Below, piece by piece: positions 52,544 through 61,770 of a DNA stretch of 64,000 nucleotides. Both the position numbers and the translations under genes were made by a program. Under the pieces are notes generated by a model that made no database searches, was not told where the DNA came from, and worked only from the letters and a program-made list of their open reading frames with translations. Origin of the DNA: Pseudomonadota bacterium (GTDB lineage Bacteria > Myxococcota_A > UBA796 > GCA-2862545); the NCBI GenBank assembly GCA_947505245.1, contig CANNIZ010000020.1, positions 18,717 through 82,716 on the forward strand. Direction: 5' to 3'. The first letter of the stretch is position 1. The number at the start of each line of letters is the position of its first letter.

Positions 52544-53271
52544 CGGGTTGCGACAAGCTCCTCACAGGGCCAGATCTTGGCTACCTCGCCAGCCAGATCC
52601 CGCGCAACCGCGCGCCCGGCGCGGTCCGGTCCGTGCTCGTCGGTGAGCAGGGCGCCGATCTCGTCGGAGAGACGTACCACGACGGTACCATCGGGCGACA
52701 CGAGCGCCATCCCGACCCGCAGCGTGAGCTGGTACGGCTCGGTCCACAGGTCGCTGACGACAGGTCCGGCGGTGGTGTGGACGACCTCGCCCGGCAACAC
52801 CATGGCGGAGATCGGCACCGCTTCGAGCCCGTCGACCCAGGTGACGAGGACGGGCGTGTCCGAAGCGAAGCCCGCGAGCACGGGATCGAGGTGGGCTCCG
52901 GCCGCGAGCGCCGCCGAGAGACGCTTGCAGTCGCCCGTCGTCGCGCGCCCCGCCTGAAACCGGCCCTGCCAGCGATCTGCGGTGGCCGCGCCGATCTCGC
53001 CGGCGAGGGCCCAGCCGAACGCCGCTGGCACCTCGGCCACCTGCGCCGTGCGGGACTCACGAAGCGCCTGACGGCCGGGCGGCACGGACATGCCGAGCAG
53101 CGCTTCGTCGTAGTCGACGGCGGGTGTCGCGGCGACCCGACAAGCCGGCAGCACCGTGACGACGGGGCCCGTCAGGACGGCCTCAGCGGCCCACGGCAAC
53201 TCTGGCGGCGTCATCCACGGCAAAAGACCCCCAACCGTTTCCTCGACACTGTCGCACGTCGTCGGTGCCAC
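52540..53271 (-). CDS. Hypothetical protein
   Basis: GTG 53271 is the working start; TTG 53280 is in frame, and neither has a clear ribosome site. The 243 residues show TPPELPWAAEAVLTGPVVTVLPACR, DTPVLVTWVDGLEAVPISAMVLPGE and VSPDGTVVVRLSDEIGALLT, ending in WPCEELVATR. The composition suggests a soluble globular protein. No family is recognised. It overlaps the DUF1266 gene by 4 nt and lies 29 bp downstream of the permease-peptidase gene. Confidence 0.6.
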   Translation of the reverse strand: MAPTTCDSVEETVGGLLPWMTPPELPWAAEAVLTGPVVTVLPACRVAATPAVDYDEALLGMSVPPGRQALRESRTAQVAEVPAAFGWALAGEIGAATADRWQGRFQAGRATTGDCKRLSAALAAGAHLDPVLAGFASDTPVLVTWVDGLEAVPISAMVLPGEVVHTTAGPVVSDLWTEPYQLTLRVGMALVSPDGTVVVRLSDEIGALLTDEHGPDRAGRAVARDLAGEVAKIWPCEELVATR

Positions 53272-53300
53272 GACTGTCAATCGTTGGTCGAGCCGTGAAC

Positions 53301-55094
53301 TTACGGCAGGCGGGTGGTGGCCCACGGGAGGAACACCAGGCCACCGGCAGGCAGGAGGAACCCGAGCTGGTAGTCGAACGTGGTCCCGGACAGGCGGTCT
53401 TCGGGCACGTCGCAACGTCCGTCGTCCTTCACGATCGACTCGCTCCAGTGCTCGATGTCGGCGTCCTTGGAGTCGCGAAACCGGCACCACAGCTGAAGGC
53501 CCGTGGCCGCGTGGTCCTTGACGGAGAGCGTGAGGTCGCCGCTCGTGGAGCCGGGGCTCGCCGTGATCTTCGGCATTGGACCGAGCGCGTCGCCGTACCT
53601 CTTCAGGCGGGCCTCGTACGTCGCGAGCACGCGATCGAGGTCAAAGCCCGCGCGATCGGCGATCGCGTACCACAGCGCGATGCCGGGCAGCTCGTCGTCG
53701 ATCTCGCCCATCGCGATCAGCGCGCGGGCGGGCGCTCGAGGGCCGTCGACCTCGACGAGGGCCTGCACGAACACGTACCCGAGGGGGTAGACCTGCATCA
53801 TGTCGAGCTCTTCGCTCCGGTCTTCGTCCTCGACGAGGCGGTCGAAGTCGGCCTGGTGCGTCGCCGCGACAGCACCTGCGGTGGCCTCGATCTGGGCGCG
53901 ATCCAGGGGCTGATGAACCACCGCGTGTTCGACGAACATCGCGTAGCCTTCGTTGAAGAACCGGACGTGGTCGAAGTGGGTGCGCAGCGTGCGGCCGGCG
54001 AGCTGGAACGCGTGGGCGTGGGTGAGCTCGTGTGCGAGGGTTGCCGGCCCCTCGTCAGGTCCGAGGCGGATCTTCCCGCCGTTGAACTTGCCGACGTGGT
54101 ACTGCCCCCGGCTGACGAGCTCGACGTCGACGGTGTACGCCGGGGTGCCCGTCCAGCCGCGCACGACCGCGTCGAGCGCGCGCGACTGCGCGAGCAGGGG
54201 CTCGAGGTGCGGGGCGTCGTCGCGCGTGAGGAACCGAAGGTCCCCGACGGCGCGGTACGAGAGGTCCGGCGCCGTGAAGAACTGCACCACCGCGGCGAAC
54301 GACAGCAGCCCGAGGAACGGCAGCGCGAGCCCGTACAACAGGCAGCCGCCCGCGTAGCGAACGCCGGCGCGCAGCCGCGAGCCGGCCTTCACGAGCGCGT
54401 CGCCGGGGCCGAGGTACACGAGCCACGAGCAGGCCGTGCCGAACGCACCGAGCGCCAACCACACGACCGCGAGATCCCACCGAGGCACGGGCGCGCTGTG
54501 GACGAAGTCCAGATCGCCCCAGGTCGGGTTCCCTGGGACGAACGCGCTGATCGGCCGCCACCACTCGGACACCAGCAGCGCGCCGAACAGCCCGACGAAC
54601 CACACGCCCCACGCGAGCTCACCGAGCCAGGCGAGCAGCAGCCCGGTGCCGTAGCCGAAGGTGCTCAGCGCCGAGCACAAGGCGACGAGCGTGAGGAGGG
54701 TGCCGCCGAACGGCAGATCGCCGGCGCCATGACGGAGCAGCCGCGCGGCGCCGTCGAGCAGGAACGGCGTCGCTCCCATCGCGAGCACCGGCGCGTAGCC
54801 TGCGAGCACCGCCGATGCGTACCGGGACGTTCGCCGGGCCGGCAGCGCGTCCATGAATTCGACGCTCCCGTCGCGAAACTCACGGGCCGGCATCGCGAGA
54901 CCGACGGCGAACGCGAGCGAGGCGAACACGAGCCCCATCGCGCCGAGGCCCTCGGCGTCGTTCAGGTACGCCTCTTTGAGCGGAGCTCCCGCGAACACGT
55001 CAGCGAGCGCCAGGACGAACAGCGCGAGCACAACGGCCCAGTAGCCGGCGACGCTCGCCGTGTCTTTCGCGATCAGCGCGAGGATGCGCTTCAT
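53301..55094 (-). CDS. ABC-2-type permease fused to HExxH metallopeptidase domain
   Basis: The 597-residue product starts MKRILALIAKDTASVAGYWAVVLALFVLAL and has six membrane helices in about the first 265 residues. PAREFRDGSVEFMDALPARRTSRY is typical of ABC-2 permease loops. Residues about 285-500 form a gluzincin-like domain with HELTH (355-359) and FFNEGYAMFVEH (Glu382), the three zinc ligands plus catalytic Glu. The C-terminal 100 residues are a strand-rich domain with one disulfide-like Cys pair. It is the third gene of an ABC operon, starting in the stop of the previous permease. It may process or release exported substrate. Confidence 0.83.
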   Translation of the reverse strand: MKRILALIAKDTASVAGYWAVVLALFVLALADVFAGAPLKEAYLNDAEGLGAMGLVFASLAFAVGLAMPAREFRDGSVEFMDALPARRTSRYASAVLAGYAPVLAMGATPFLLDGAARLLRHGAGDLPFGGTLLTLVALCSALSTFGYGTGLLLAWLGELAWGVWFVGLFGALLVSEWWRPISAFVPGNPTWGDLDFVHSAPVPRWDLAVVWLALGAFGTACSWLVYLGPGDALVKAGSRLRAGVRYAGGCLLYGLALPFLGLLSFAAVVQFFTAPDLSYRAVGDLRFLTRDDAPHLEPLLAQSRALDAVVRGWTGTPAYTVDVELVSRGQYHVGKFNGGKIRLGPDEGPATLAHELTHAHAFQLAGRTLRTHFDHVRFFNEGYAMFVEHAVVHQPLDRAQIEATAGAVAATHQADFDRLVEDEDRSEELDMMQVYPLGYVFVQALVEVDGPRAPARALIAMGEIDDELPGIALWYAIADRAGFDLDRVLATYEARLKRYGDALGPMPKITASPGSTSGDLTLSVKDHAATGLQLWCRFRDSKDADIEHWSESIVKDDGRCDVPEDRLSGTTFDYQLGFLLPAGGLVFLPWATTRLP

Positions 55095-56899
55095 GGCGCC
55101 ACCCACGGAGACCGCGTCTCGCCGTCGAGCGTCGGCTCCGTGCGGCTTAAGGCCGCGGCGATCGGATGGTGTCCCGGGACCGCAGTCGGGACCGAGGTGA
55201 CCTCGGTCGTCAGCTCCAAACGCTGCTGATCGGGCCAATCGTCCGGGCGGTCGCGCAAGCGAGGGATCTCGGTCCACCGCACGGACACGCCGGTGGGGAG
55301 CGGGTCGCCGGCGCCGGCCGCGCCCCAGTCGACGTCGAGCGTCGTAGCCGCCCCTTCCTCGTCGCGCCGCGTGATCACCGCGGTGAGCAGCGGGAGGTCT
55401 TCGACCTCGGGGGCCTGCGAACGTGCGGTCGCGAGCGCGTCGAGCCAGCGCGCGGTGAACGCGGACACGTCGAGGCCCGTCTCCTCGCTCAACGCCTTGG
55501 ACGCGGGGTCCCAGCGGACGGCCAGGAGATCGACCAGGGACAGCACCGTCCGCGAGCGGCGCGCGGCCACCCGCGCGACGAACGACCGCGTGCGCTCGCG
55601 GCCCACGGACGCCTCGAGCGCGCACAGCCCGGCCCATGACACGCCCTCGGCGACGTCACCTCCGAGTCGCTCGTGCAGGCCGCGCCAGTCCGCGAGGTCG
55701 GCCGCGGTCACGCCGAGGCGGGCGGCGTACGCGGCGCGGCGCCGCAGCAGGTCCGACGCGCAGCCGTCGATGATCCATGCGCCGGTTCCGTCGGTCAGGA
55801 ACGCGCGGTCTGGCTCGTACAGCAGCCACCCACCGGCGCGGGTGTGGATCACCGTGTCGAGCACCGAGCGGCGCACCGGCAGCGGCCGCAGCAGGTCGAC
55901 GGCGAGCACGACGGCGCCGCCATCATCGGACAACACGTCGAGCGGGAACGGGTCCTGTCGATGGCGCGCGAGCACCACCACCGACGGGAGGCCATCGCCC
56001 AGGAACGCGGCTGCGGCGAGGTCCCGGGAGATCGCCGCGCCGAGTTCCTTGGCGCTGCCGGCGGCGCGCACGCCGGGACCGACCTGCGGGAGGGCGTCGT
56101 AGCGCGGGACGGGCGGATAGGCGTCGTCGACGACGGTGACCACCGTGACCAGGAGCGCTGAGAGGCCGTACACGAGGCTCTGCTGGCGCGCGTTCTGGGG
56201 GCGCCACGCGGCCTCGGCGAGCGCGCCCCCGCGCCAGGTGGCGGCGAACATCCCAAACGCGGTGCCCGCGAGGCCCCACGCGAGCGCGGCGGGGAACTGG
56301 TCGAAGGGCGGGTCGTAGCGGGTCTGGTCGACCGGGTCGCGCAGCACCCCGAACCACAGCGCCGCTTGGGCCTCGTAGCGCGTCTGGAGCGCCGCTCCGA
56401 ACATCAGGATCGCGAGCCACACGACCGTCCGCCAGCGGCCGGTGTGGGCGACGCCGAACGACACGCCATGCCACGCGAACAGGTAGACAGCGACCTGCAG
56501 CGCGACGAGGGCTACCCAACCGGGCGGCGCGAGCTCGTTGTGCTGCGCATACAGCGCGCTCGCGAGCACCACAGCGAGCGCGGTCGACCACGTAGCGAGC
56601 AGCGCCGTGGCCCACTTCGCCAACGCGAGCTGCCACGGCTCGACGGGGAGGGCCGCGAGGAAGGTGTGGCTGCCGTCCTGGCGCTCGATCACCACCACGC
56701 GACGCACCGCGATCATCGCGAACATCGGCATGCCGAACAGGCAGAACATCGCGCCCGCCCCGAGCACGCTGTCGGTCTGGCGCGTCGCGACCATCGAGAA
56801 CGCTGTTACCAGGCCCGTCGCCACCAGCGCCCACGCGCCGAGCAGCGCGAACAGGTGGTGCCGGAGCTCTTTCACGACGAGCGCGAGGACACCCCTCAC
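55091..56899 (-). CDS. ABC-2-type permease with degenerate peptidase-like domain
   Basis: The 602-residue product has six membrane helices in the first 255 residues (VKELRHHLFALLGAWALVATGLV, MFCLFGMPMFAMIAVRRVVVIERQDGSHTFLAALPVEPW). A C-terminal soluble part follows that corresponds to the peptidase domain of the next gene. At the place of HELTH it reads DTVIHTR (348-354), and at NEG it reads TDGTGAW (369-375), so the zinc site is lost. It could be a regulatory or binding partner of the active domain. GTG overlaps the ATPase stop (GTGA). Confidence 0.8.
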   Translation of the reverse strand: MRGVLALVVKELRHHLFALLGAWALVATGLVTAFSMVATRQTDSVLGAGAMFCLFGMPMFAMIAVRRVVVIERQDGSHTFLAALPVEPWQLALAKWATALLATWSTALAVVLASALYAQHNELAPPGWVALVALQVAVYLFAWHGVSFGVAHTGRWRTVVWLAILMFGAALQTRYEAQAALWFGVLRDPVDQTRYDPPFDQFPAALAWGLAGTAFGMFAATWRGGALAEAAWRPQNARQQSLVYGLSALLVTVVTVVDDAYPPVPRYDALPQVGPGVRAAGSAKELGAAISRDLAAAAFLGDGLPSVVVLARHRQDPFPLDVLSDDGGAVVLAVDLLRPLPVRRSVLDTVIHTRAGGWLLYEPDRAFLTDGTGAWIIDGCASDLLRRRAAYAARLGVTAADLADWRGLHERLGGDVAEGVSWAGLCALEASVGRERTRSFVARVAARRSRTVLSLVDLLAVRWDPASKALSEETGLDVSAFTARWLDALATARSQAPEVEDLPLLTAVITRRDEEGAATTLDVDWGAAGAGDPLPTGVSVRWTEIPRLRDRPDDWPDQQRLELTTEVTSVPTAVPGHHPIAAALSRTEPTLDGETRSPWVAP

Positions 56900-57624
56900 G
56901 CGGGGACCCCGCCGCGCGCGATCGCGACGAACGCGTCTTCGAGCGTGCGCTTGCCGCCGGGTGTGTCGCGCAGGCCGTCGAGTGGCCCTTCGTAGGCGAG
57001 CTTGCCTTCGTGGAGCACCCCAACCACCGTGCCGATCGCCTCGACCTCGGCGACGTAGTGGGTGGAGAACAGCACGGTCCGACCTTCGCTGCGGGCCTCG
57101 TCTTGCAGCAGATCCAGCACGTCCCGCCGCGTCACCGGGTCCACGCCGGCGGTCGGCTCGTCGAGGATCAGCAATTTTGGCCGGTGCGCGAGGGCGATCG
57201 CTATCGCCAGCTTCAGGCGCGTGCCGCCCGAAAGCTGGCCCGCTCGACGTTTGGGGGGCACGACGAGCCGCTCGAGGAGCATCTTGTAGCGGGCGGCGTC
57301 CCAGCTCGGGTAGAACGCGCCGACGAACCAGCCGAGGTGCTGGGCGGTCATCCAGTCGAAGAAGTGCTGTTCCTGCGACACGTAGCCGATGTCGCGCCGC
57401 ATCGCGGCGGTCGTGCGGCGCACCGTGCGGCCGTTCAGCGTGACGGTGCCGGCGTCTGGCGCCTGCACGCCGAGGATCGTGCGCACGGTGGTGGTCTTGC
57501 CCGCTCCGTTGCGGCCGAGGAAACCGTACACGGCGCCCTGTTCGACGTTGAGTTCGAGCCCGCTCAGCACGCGGGTGCGACCGTAGCGGACGTGGATGTC
57601 GGAGAGGTGCAGGACGCTGGACAT
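56896..57624 (-). CDS. ABC transporter ATP-binding protein
   Basis: The 242-residue product starts MSSVLHLSDIHVRYGRTRVL. Walker A is GRNGAGKTTTVR, the Q-loop lies in IGYVSQEQ, the signature appears as LSGGTRLKLAIAIAL, Walker B is LLILDEPTAGVDP, and H is in LFSTHYVAEVEA. It follows the drug/lipid-exporter (CcmA/NatA-like) type that pairs with ABC-2 permeases. It is the first gene of a three-gene overlapping operon with two permease-peptidase fusions. It probably drives export of a lipid, peptide or protein. Confidence 0.93.
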   Translation of the reverse strand: MSSVLHLSDIHVRYGRTRVLSGLELNVEQGAVYGFLGRNGAGKTTTVRTILGVQAPDAGTVTLNGRTVRRTTAAMRRDIGYVSQEQHFFDWMTAQHLGWFVGAFYPSWDAARYKMLLERLVVPPKRRAGQLSGGTRLKLAIAIALAHRPKLLILDEPTAGVDPVTRRDVLDLLQDEARSEGRTVLFSTHYVAEVEAIGTVVGVLHEGKLAYEGPLDGLRDTPGGKRTLEDAFVAIARGGVPA

Positions 57625-57720
57625 GCGCCGGCAGCCTACCACTGCGCCGACAGCGTTTGCCCGGCGTCCCCTCCCGCATTAGCCTTGGGCGGTTCGCAGG
57701 AACCCCGTCTCGGAGACTGT

Positions 57721-58554
57721 ATGTTCGCACCGCTCGTCCTCGCCGCGTTCATCGCCTGCACCGGTGAGACGCCCGTCACGCCGCCCGAGGAGACGCCTCC
57801 GGTCGTCACGCCCGAGGCCACACCTCCCGCGCCGCCGCCGTTCGACCCGAGCGCCACGGCGTCGGAGAACATCGCGCTCGTTCCGAGCGTCGTGGAGACG
57901 CAGTCGGCGCTTGAAGCGGCGGGCATCACCACGAAGCTCGCCGATCTCATCGCCGATCGCGCGTTCGACGTGAACAACGAGAACAAGGACAACATCGCGG
58001 TGCGCTCGGGCGTCGTGATCGCGGACATGCTGCTCACCGTGAAGACGTCCCCCAAGGACAAGCAGCTCGAGCAGCTCGAGAAGATCAAGGTCGGCCTCAC
58101 CAAGCTCGACGGCGGCCCGGACATCCAGACCACCGTGACGGACATCCAGGAGCGCGTCCGCAACGACGCGGTCAGCAAGGAAGACCTGCTCAAGGAGCTC
58201 GACGAGCTTTCCGGCGCCGTCATCCCCGAGCTCGAATTCAACGGCCAGCAGCGCGTCGTTCCGCTCATCCAGGCCGGCTCCTGGCTCGAAGGCGCGAACC
58301 TCGTCGCCAAGGCCGTCAAGGCGCAGGCCAAGCCGGACGCAGCTGACGCGCTGCTCAAGCAGCCGGCCGTGGTCGACTACTTCATCAAGTACGTGAAGAA
58401 CGAGGGCCAGGACAAGGCGCCCGCGGCGGTCACGCAGAAGCTTGAGGAATCGCTCAACACGCTCAAGGGTATTGCCGAGAAGAAAGAGCCCCTCACGCTC
58501 GCGGACATCGACACGGTGATCAAGGTCACCGACGACGTCCTCGCGCTGCTCTGA
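57721..58554 (+). CDS. Lipoprotein with helical repeat-rich body
   Basis: The 277-residue product has a lipobox (LAAFIAC), a Pro/Thr/Glu linker (ETPVTPPEETPPVVTPEATPPAPPP) and a mostly helical, Lys/Glu/Asp-rich body (TSPKDKQLEQLEKIKVGLTKLDGG, QERVRNDAVSKEDLLKELDELSG, ALLKQPAVVDYFIKYVKNEGQ). No family is recognised. It is followed after 11 bp by a small secreted protein gene and then by the TerB-FHA-ABCG gene, all on the plus strand. It should be anchored in the inner or outer membrane facing the periplasm. Confidence 0.75.
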   Translation: MFAPLVLAAFIACTGETPVTPPEETPPVVTPEATPPAPPPFDPSATASENIALVPSVVETQSALEAAGITTKLADLIADRAFDVNNENKDNIAVRSGVVIADMLLTVKTSPKDKQLEQLEKIKVGLTKLDGGPDIQTTVTDIQERVRNDAVSKEDLLKELDELSGAVIPELEFNGQQRVVPLIQAGSWLEGANLVAKAVKAQAKPDAADALLKQPAVVDYFIKYVKNEGQDKAPAAVTQKLEESLNTLKGIAEKKEPLTLADIDTVIKVTDDVLALL

Positions 58555-58565
58555 CGGAGATCTGC

Positions 58566-58985
58566 ATGCGTTTTCTGAGTTTGGCGCTCCTCGCGACCAC
58601 TGGCATCTCGTTCGCCGGTGATGAACTTGCCGCCGAGACGTGCCTGCGCACGAAGGTGTGGGACAGCTACGCGGAAGGGTACGGCGTGCGCACCATGACG
58701 AGCACCACGCTCGCGCAGGGCGCGACGCGGAACTACCTCGTCACGTTGTACAAAGGCAACGAGTACCAGATCCGCACCTGCGGCGATGATCTCGTGAAGA
58801 ACCTCGACGTGTACCTGTACGACCTCGACGGCAAGGTGATCGCGCAGGACGCGACCGTCGATCGCGAGCCCGGCTTCGGGTACAAGCCCACAACCACCGG
58901 CACGTTCTACATCGTGGTGCACGCCCGCGAGCTGACCGACGCGACCAAAGAGGCCGGCGTCGCCATGGCCGTCACGTACAAGTAA
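58566..58985 (+). CDS. Secreted PPC-like protein
   Basis: The 139-residue product starts MRFLSLALLATTGISFAG, a signal peptide, then a beta-rich domain (TLAQGATRNYLVTLYKGNEYQIRTCGDDLVKNLDVYLYDLDGKVIAQDATVD to YKPTTTGTFYIVVHA). The final TGTFYIVV and DVYLYDxDG pattern is like bacterial pre-peptidase C-terminal (PPC) domains. It has two Cys. Between the lipoprotein and the ABC fusion, it may act with one of them; its function is unknown. Confidence 0.7.
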   Translation: MRFLSLALLATTGISFAGDELAAETCLRTKVWDSYAEGYGVRTMTSTTLAQGATRNYLVTLYKGNEYQIRTCGDDLVKNLDVYLYDLDGKVIAQDATVDREPGFGYKPTTTGTFYIVVHARELTDATKEAGVAMAVTYK

Positions 58986-59001
58986 ACGCGCGGGTACCCA
59001 T

Positions 59002-61536
59002 GTGGTCGTAGCCCGCCTCGAGGACCGTTTCCGCGCAGCCTTGGGAGCCACGAGCTCCCGGGAGCGCGATGAACAGCTCCGGTTCGGGGTGGAGTTCTGT
59101 CGTCTGCTCGCGCGCGCGTTGCCGGACGAGGTGTCGCCCGAGGCGCGCTCGGCGATGGACAAGGCGCTGACGGCGCGGACGGACCTGCTCCCGCAGGAGA
59201 TCGCCGTCCTGCTCGACCTGGCGCTCGCGCCCGAGAACCGCACGGCGGTTGAAGAGGACGAGCTGCGCGCGTTTGGCGCCCGGTTCGGCATGGCCGAAGC
59301 CGAGGCCTTGCGGGCCGTGGTGTCCGACGATGTCGATCTGCCGCACTTCGCCGAGAAACACGGCAGCGCGGAGGCGCTGTTGCTGCTCGACGCGTTGTTC
59401 GCAGTGTGTGCGGTGGACGGCAGCATCGAGCCCGAAGACCTCACGCTGCTGCAGCGCGCGGCGCAGGATCTGGGCATCGACGAGATGCTCGTCGGCGCGT
59501 TGTTTCGGAAACATGATCCGCGCTACGCGAAGGGCGACTTCCGGTTCAACCTGACGCAGGACCGCTACACGATCGGCCGTAGCGCGGCGGCGTCGATTCA
59601 GCTGCCCGATCCGCAGATCGCCCTGAAGCACGCGGAGCTCGTGCGGTCGGCGCAGGGCGGGTGGCGCATCGTCGACCTTGCGAGCGGGCGACCGACGCTG
59701 ATCAACGGCAACTCCGTGTCGTCGGCGCCGTTTCGCGCGGGCGATTCGCTGCGCGTCGGCCCGTACACGCTGGCGCTCGACAAGGACGAGGCCGCGCTCA
59801 CTGCGTTCGGTCAGAAGGCGTTCTCCGCGCTGTCCGTGCGCAACCTCGATCGGAAGATCGGCGATGTCGTGCTGCTCGACGGCGTGTCGTTCACGGTGTT
59901 TTCCGGCGAGGTGATCGCCGTCGTCGGCCCGTCCGGCGGCGGCAAGACCACACTGCTCAACGCGATCGCTGGCATCGCGCTGGCGGACACGGGCGACGTG
60001 TTGCTCGACGGGCAGGACTTTCACGCCCTGCTCGCGGCGGATCGCAGCGTCGTGGGCATCGTCCCGCAGGACGACGTGGTGATGGCTGAGCTCACCGTCG
60101 AGGAGTCGCTCTACTACTCGGGTCGTTTGCGGTTCGCGAAGGACGTGTCGCGCGAGGCGATCGGCGTCGAGGTCGACCGCGTCCTGTCGGAATTGTCGAT
60201 CAGCCACATCCGCGGCTCGCGCATCGGTGATCAGCTCCGGCGCGGGGTCTCGGGCGGGCAGCGCAAGCGCGTGTCGCTCGGCCAGGAGCTCCTCACGCGC
60301 AGCACCAAGGTGCTGTTCCTCGACGAGCCGACGAGCGGCCTGGACCCGCAGACGGCGCAGGATATCGTCCAGCTCGTACGCCAGCTCGCGGATGACGGCC
60401 GCATCATCTTCATCGTCACGCATGATGTGACGCCGTCGGTGATGAGCATGATCGATCACCTGATCGTGCTCGCGCCGGGCGGTCGGCTCGCGTGGTTCGG
60501 CCCGCCGGAAGAGGCGTGTATCCACTTCGGTGTGCGCAGCTGTGACGAGATCTTCGCGCGCCTGCCCGACAACAAGCCGGCCGACTGGTCGGCGAAGTAC
60601 CGCGCGTCGGCGGCGTTCCGAAAGTACGTCCGCACGCGTGAGCACCTCCTCGGGCTCGACGGCGTGTCGATTCAGAAGGTCGCGCGTGCGGGTCCGGTGC
60701 AGCGGTCGGCGTGGCTTCAGTACGCGACGCTGACGCGGCGCTACGCCAAGGCCAAGATGCGCGACCGCATGGGGCTGTTCGTGCTCCTCGCCCAGGCGCC
60801 GATCCTCGCGTTGGCCATGCGCGTCGTGTTCCCCGAGCCCGACCACGCGATGATGTTCATGCTCGTGCTGTCGGCGCTGTGGTTCGGGGCGTCGGGCAGC
60901 GTGCGCGAGCTGATCGCGGATCGCGCCGTGTTCCGCCGCGAGCATCGCGTGGGCCTCGGCGTGGTGCCGTACATCGCGAGCAAGGTCACCGTGCTCGGCG
61001 CGATCGCGATCGTTCAGTGCCTCGTGTTGTCGTTGATGACCGGCGCCATGCTCGGCCTGTTCAGCTCCGAGTATGGCTATTCTCCGGTTCAACTCGGCCT
61101 CGTCACGTCGCTCACGGGCCTCGTGGGCATGTCGCTCGGCCTCTTCGTATCGAGCCTGTTCAACTCGTCTGAGGCGGCGGTCGGCACGCTGCCTCTGCTG
61201 CTCATCCCGCAGATCACGTTCGGCGGCCTCGTGGTGACGGTGAAGGAGATGCCGCTCCTCGCCAAGAAGGTCTCCTGGCTGATGATCACGCGGTACGCCT
61301 ACGAGGCGGCGATCAAGACGGGTGACGCGCTCACGCGACCGGGCGAGTACGGCAAGGAGCGCACGACGTTGCCGTTGTCAGGCGTGTTGTGGCAGTTGGG
61401 CTTCAAAGAGAAGGGGACGTCGGCCGACGATCTCGGCCTGTCGCTCACCTTCCTCTGCCTCGCGTTGGTGGCGTTCCTGGTCACGTTCCTGGTCGGCGCG
61501 ACGACGATGACGGCGCGGACGGAGTCGTCAGGCTGA
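59002..61536 (+). CDS. TerB-FHA-ABCG transporter fusion
   Basis: A GTG start gives an 844-residue protein. Residues about 20-172 are helical, with a TerB-like region (DALFAVCAVDGSIEPEDLTLLQRAAQDLG). Residues about 180-260 are an FHA domain (YTIGRSAAASIQLPDPQIALKHAELV, LINGNSV). Residues about 275-480 are an ABC ATPase with Walker A GPSGGGKTTLL (309-319), signature VSGGQRKR, Walker B LLFLDEPTSGLDP-like and ITHDV. From about 590 an ABC2 membrane domain has six helices. This is an ABCG half-transporter with a phosphothreonine-reading module, so activity may depend on a Ser/Thr kinase. No kinase is adjacent; the pseudokinase at 46647 is distant. Confidence 0.9.
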   Translation: MVVARLEDRFRAALGATSSRERDEQLRFGVEFCRLLARALPDEVSPEARSAMDKALTARTDLLPQEIAVLLDLALAPENRTAVEEDELRAFGARFGMAEAEALRAVVSDDVDLPHFAEKHGSAEALLLLDALFAVCAVDGSIEPEDLTLLQRAAQDLGIDEMLVGALFRKHDPRYAKGDFRFNLTQDRYTIGRSAAASIQLPDPQIALKHAELVRSAQGGWRIVDLASGRPTLINGNSVSSAPFRAGDSLRVGPYTLALDKDEAALTAFGQKAFSALSVRNLDRKIGDVVLLDGVSFTVFSGEVIAVVGPSGGGKTTLLNAIAGIALADTGDVLLDGQDFHALLAADRSVVGIVPQDDVVMAELTVEESLYYSGRLRFAKDVSREAIGVEVDRVLSELSISHIRGSRIGDQLRRGVSGGQRKRVSLGQELLTRSTKVLFLDEPTSGLDPQTAQDIVQLVRQLADDGRIIFIVTHDVTPSVMSMIDHLIVLAPGGRLAWFGPPEEACIHFGVRSCDEIFARLPDNKPADWSAKYRASAAFRKYVRTREHLLGLDGVSIQKVARAGPVQRSAWLQYATLTRRYAKAKMRDRMGLFVLLAQAPILALAMRVVFPEPDHAMMFMLVLSALWFGASGSVRELIADRAVFRREHRVGLGVVPYIASKVTVLGAIAIVQCLVLSLMTGAMLGLFSSEYGYSPVQLGLVTSLTGLVGMSLGLFVSSLFNSSEAAVGTLPLLLIPQITFGGLVVTVKEMPLLAKKVSWLMITRYAYEAAIKTGDALTRPGEYGKERTTLPLSGVLWQLGFKEKGTSADDLGLSLTFLCLALVAFLVTFLVGATTMTARTESSG

Positions 61537-61576
61537 AGGGCGAGCGCGCCGCCGCCTGGCAAACGCTGGCCTCTGC

Positions 61577-61764
61577 CCGTCAATGTGCCGCGAATCCACG
61601 CGGCGAGTGGTCAAGAGGGCTCGAATCCACGCGCGACCGGTCGTCGAGGGGTCGATGTCGTCGAAGATCGGCGTACGCTCGTGGCGGTCGGGTTTGCCGA
61701 CGCCGTTCCCGTGGATTCACGCCACCTTGACCGCGGCGCGCGTGGATTGGCGACCGATTGACGG
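61577..61764. repeat. Inverted-repeat locus 3 with 31-bp-phased units
   Basis: The gap between the ABC fusion and the convergent lipoprotein gene is almost entirely a large inverted repeat whose tips are CCGTCAAT (61577-61584) and ATTGACGG (61757-61764). Each arm carries the core CGAATCCACG twice, 31 bp apart (61591, 61622; reversed and slightly diverged at 61710 and 61741). The arms also share GGTCAAG. The 31-bp phase and two-unit arms copy loci 1 and 2, although the core differs. No gene is present. Confidence 0.7.
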
Positions 61765-61770
61765 AGGGCT

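Noticed and set aside
58972..61092. 706-codon minus frame antisense to the ABC fusion
   Set aside because: No domain and biased composition; the plus-strand protein has clear Walker and FHA motifs.
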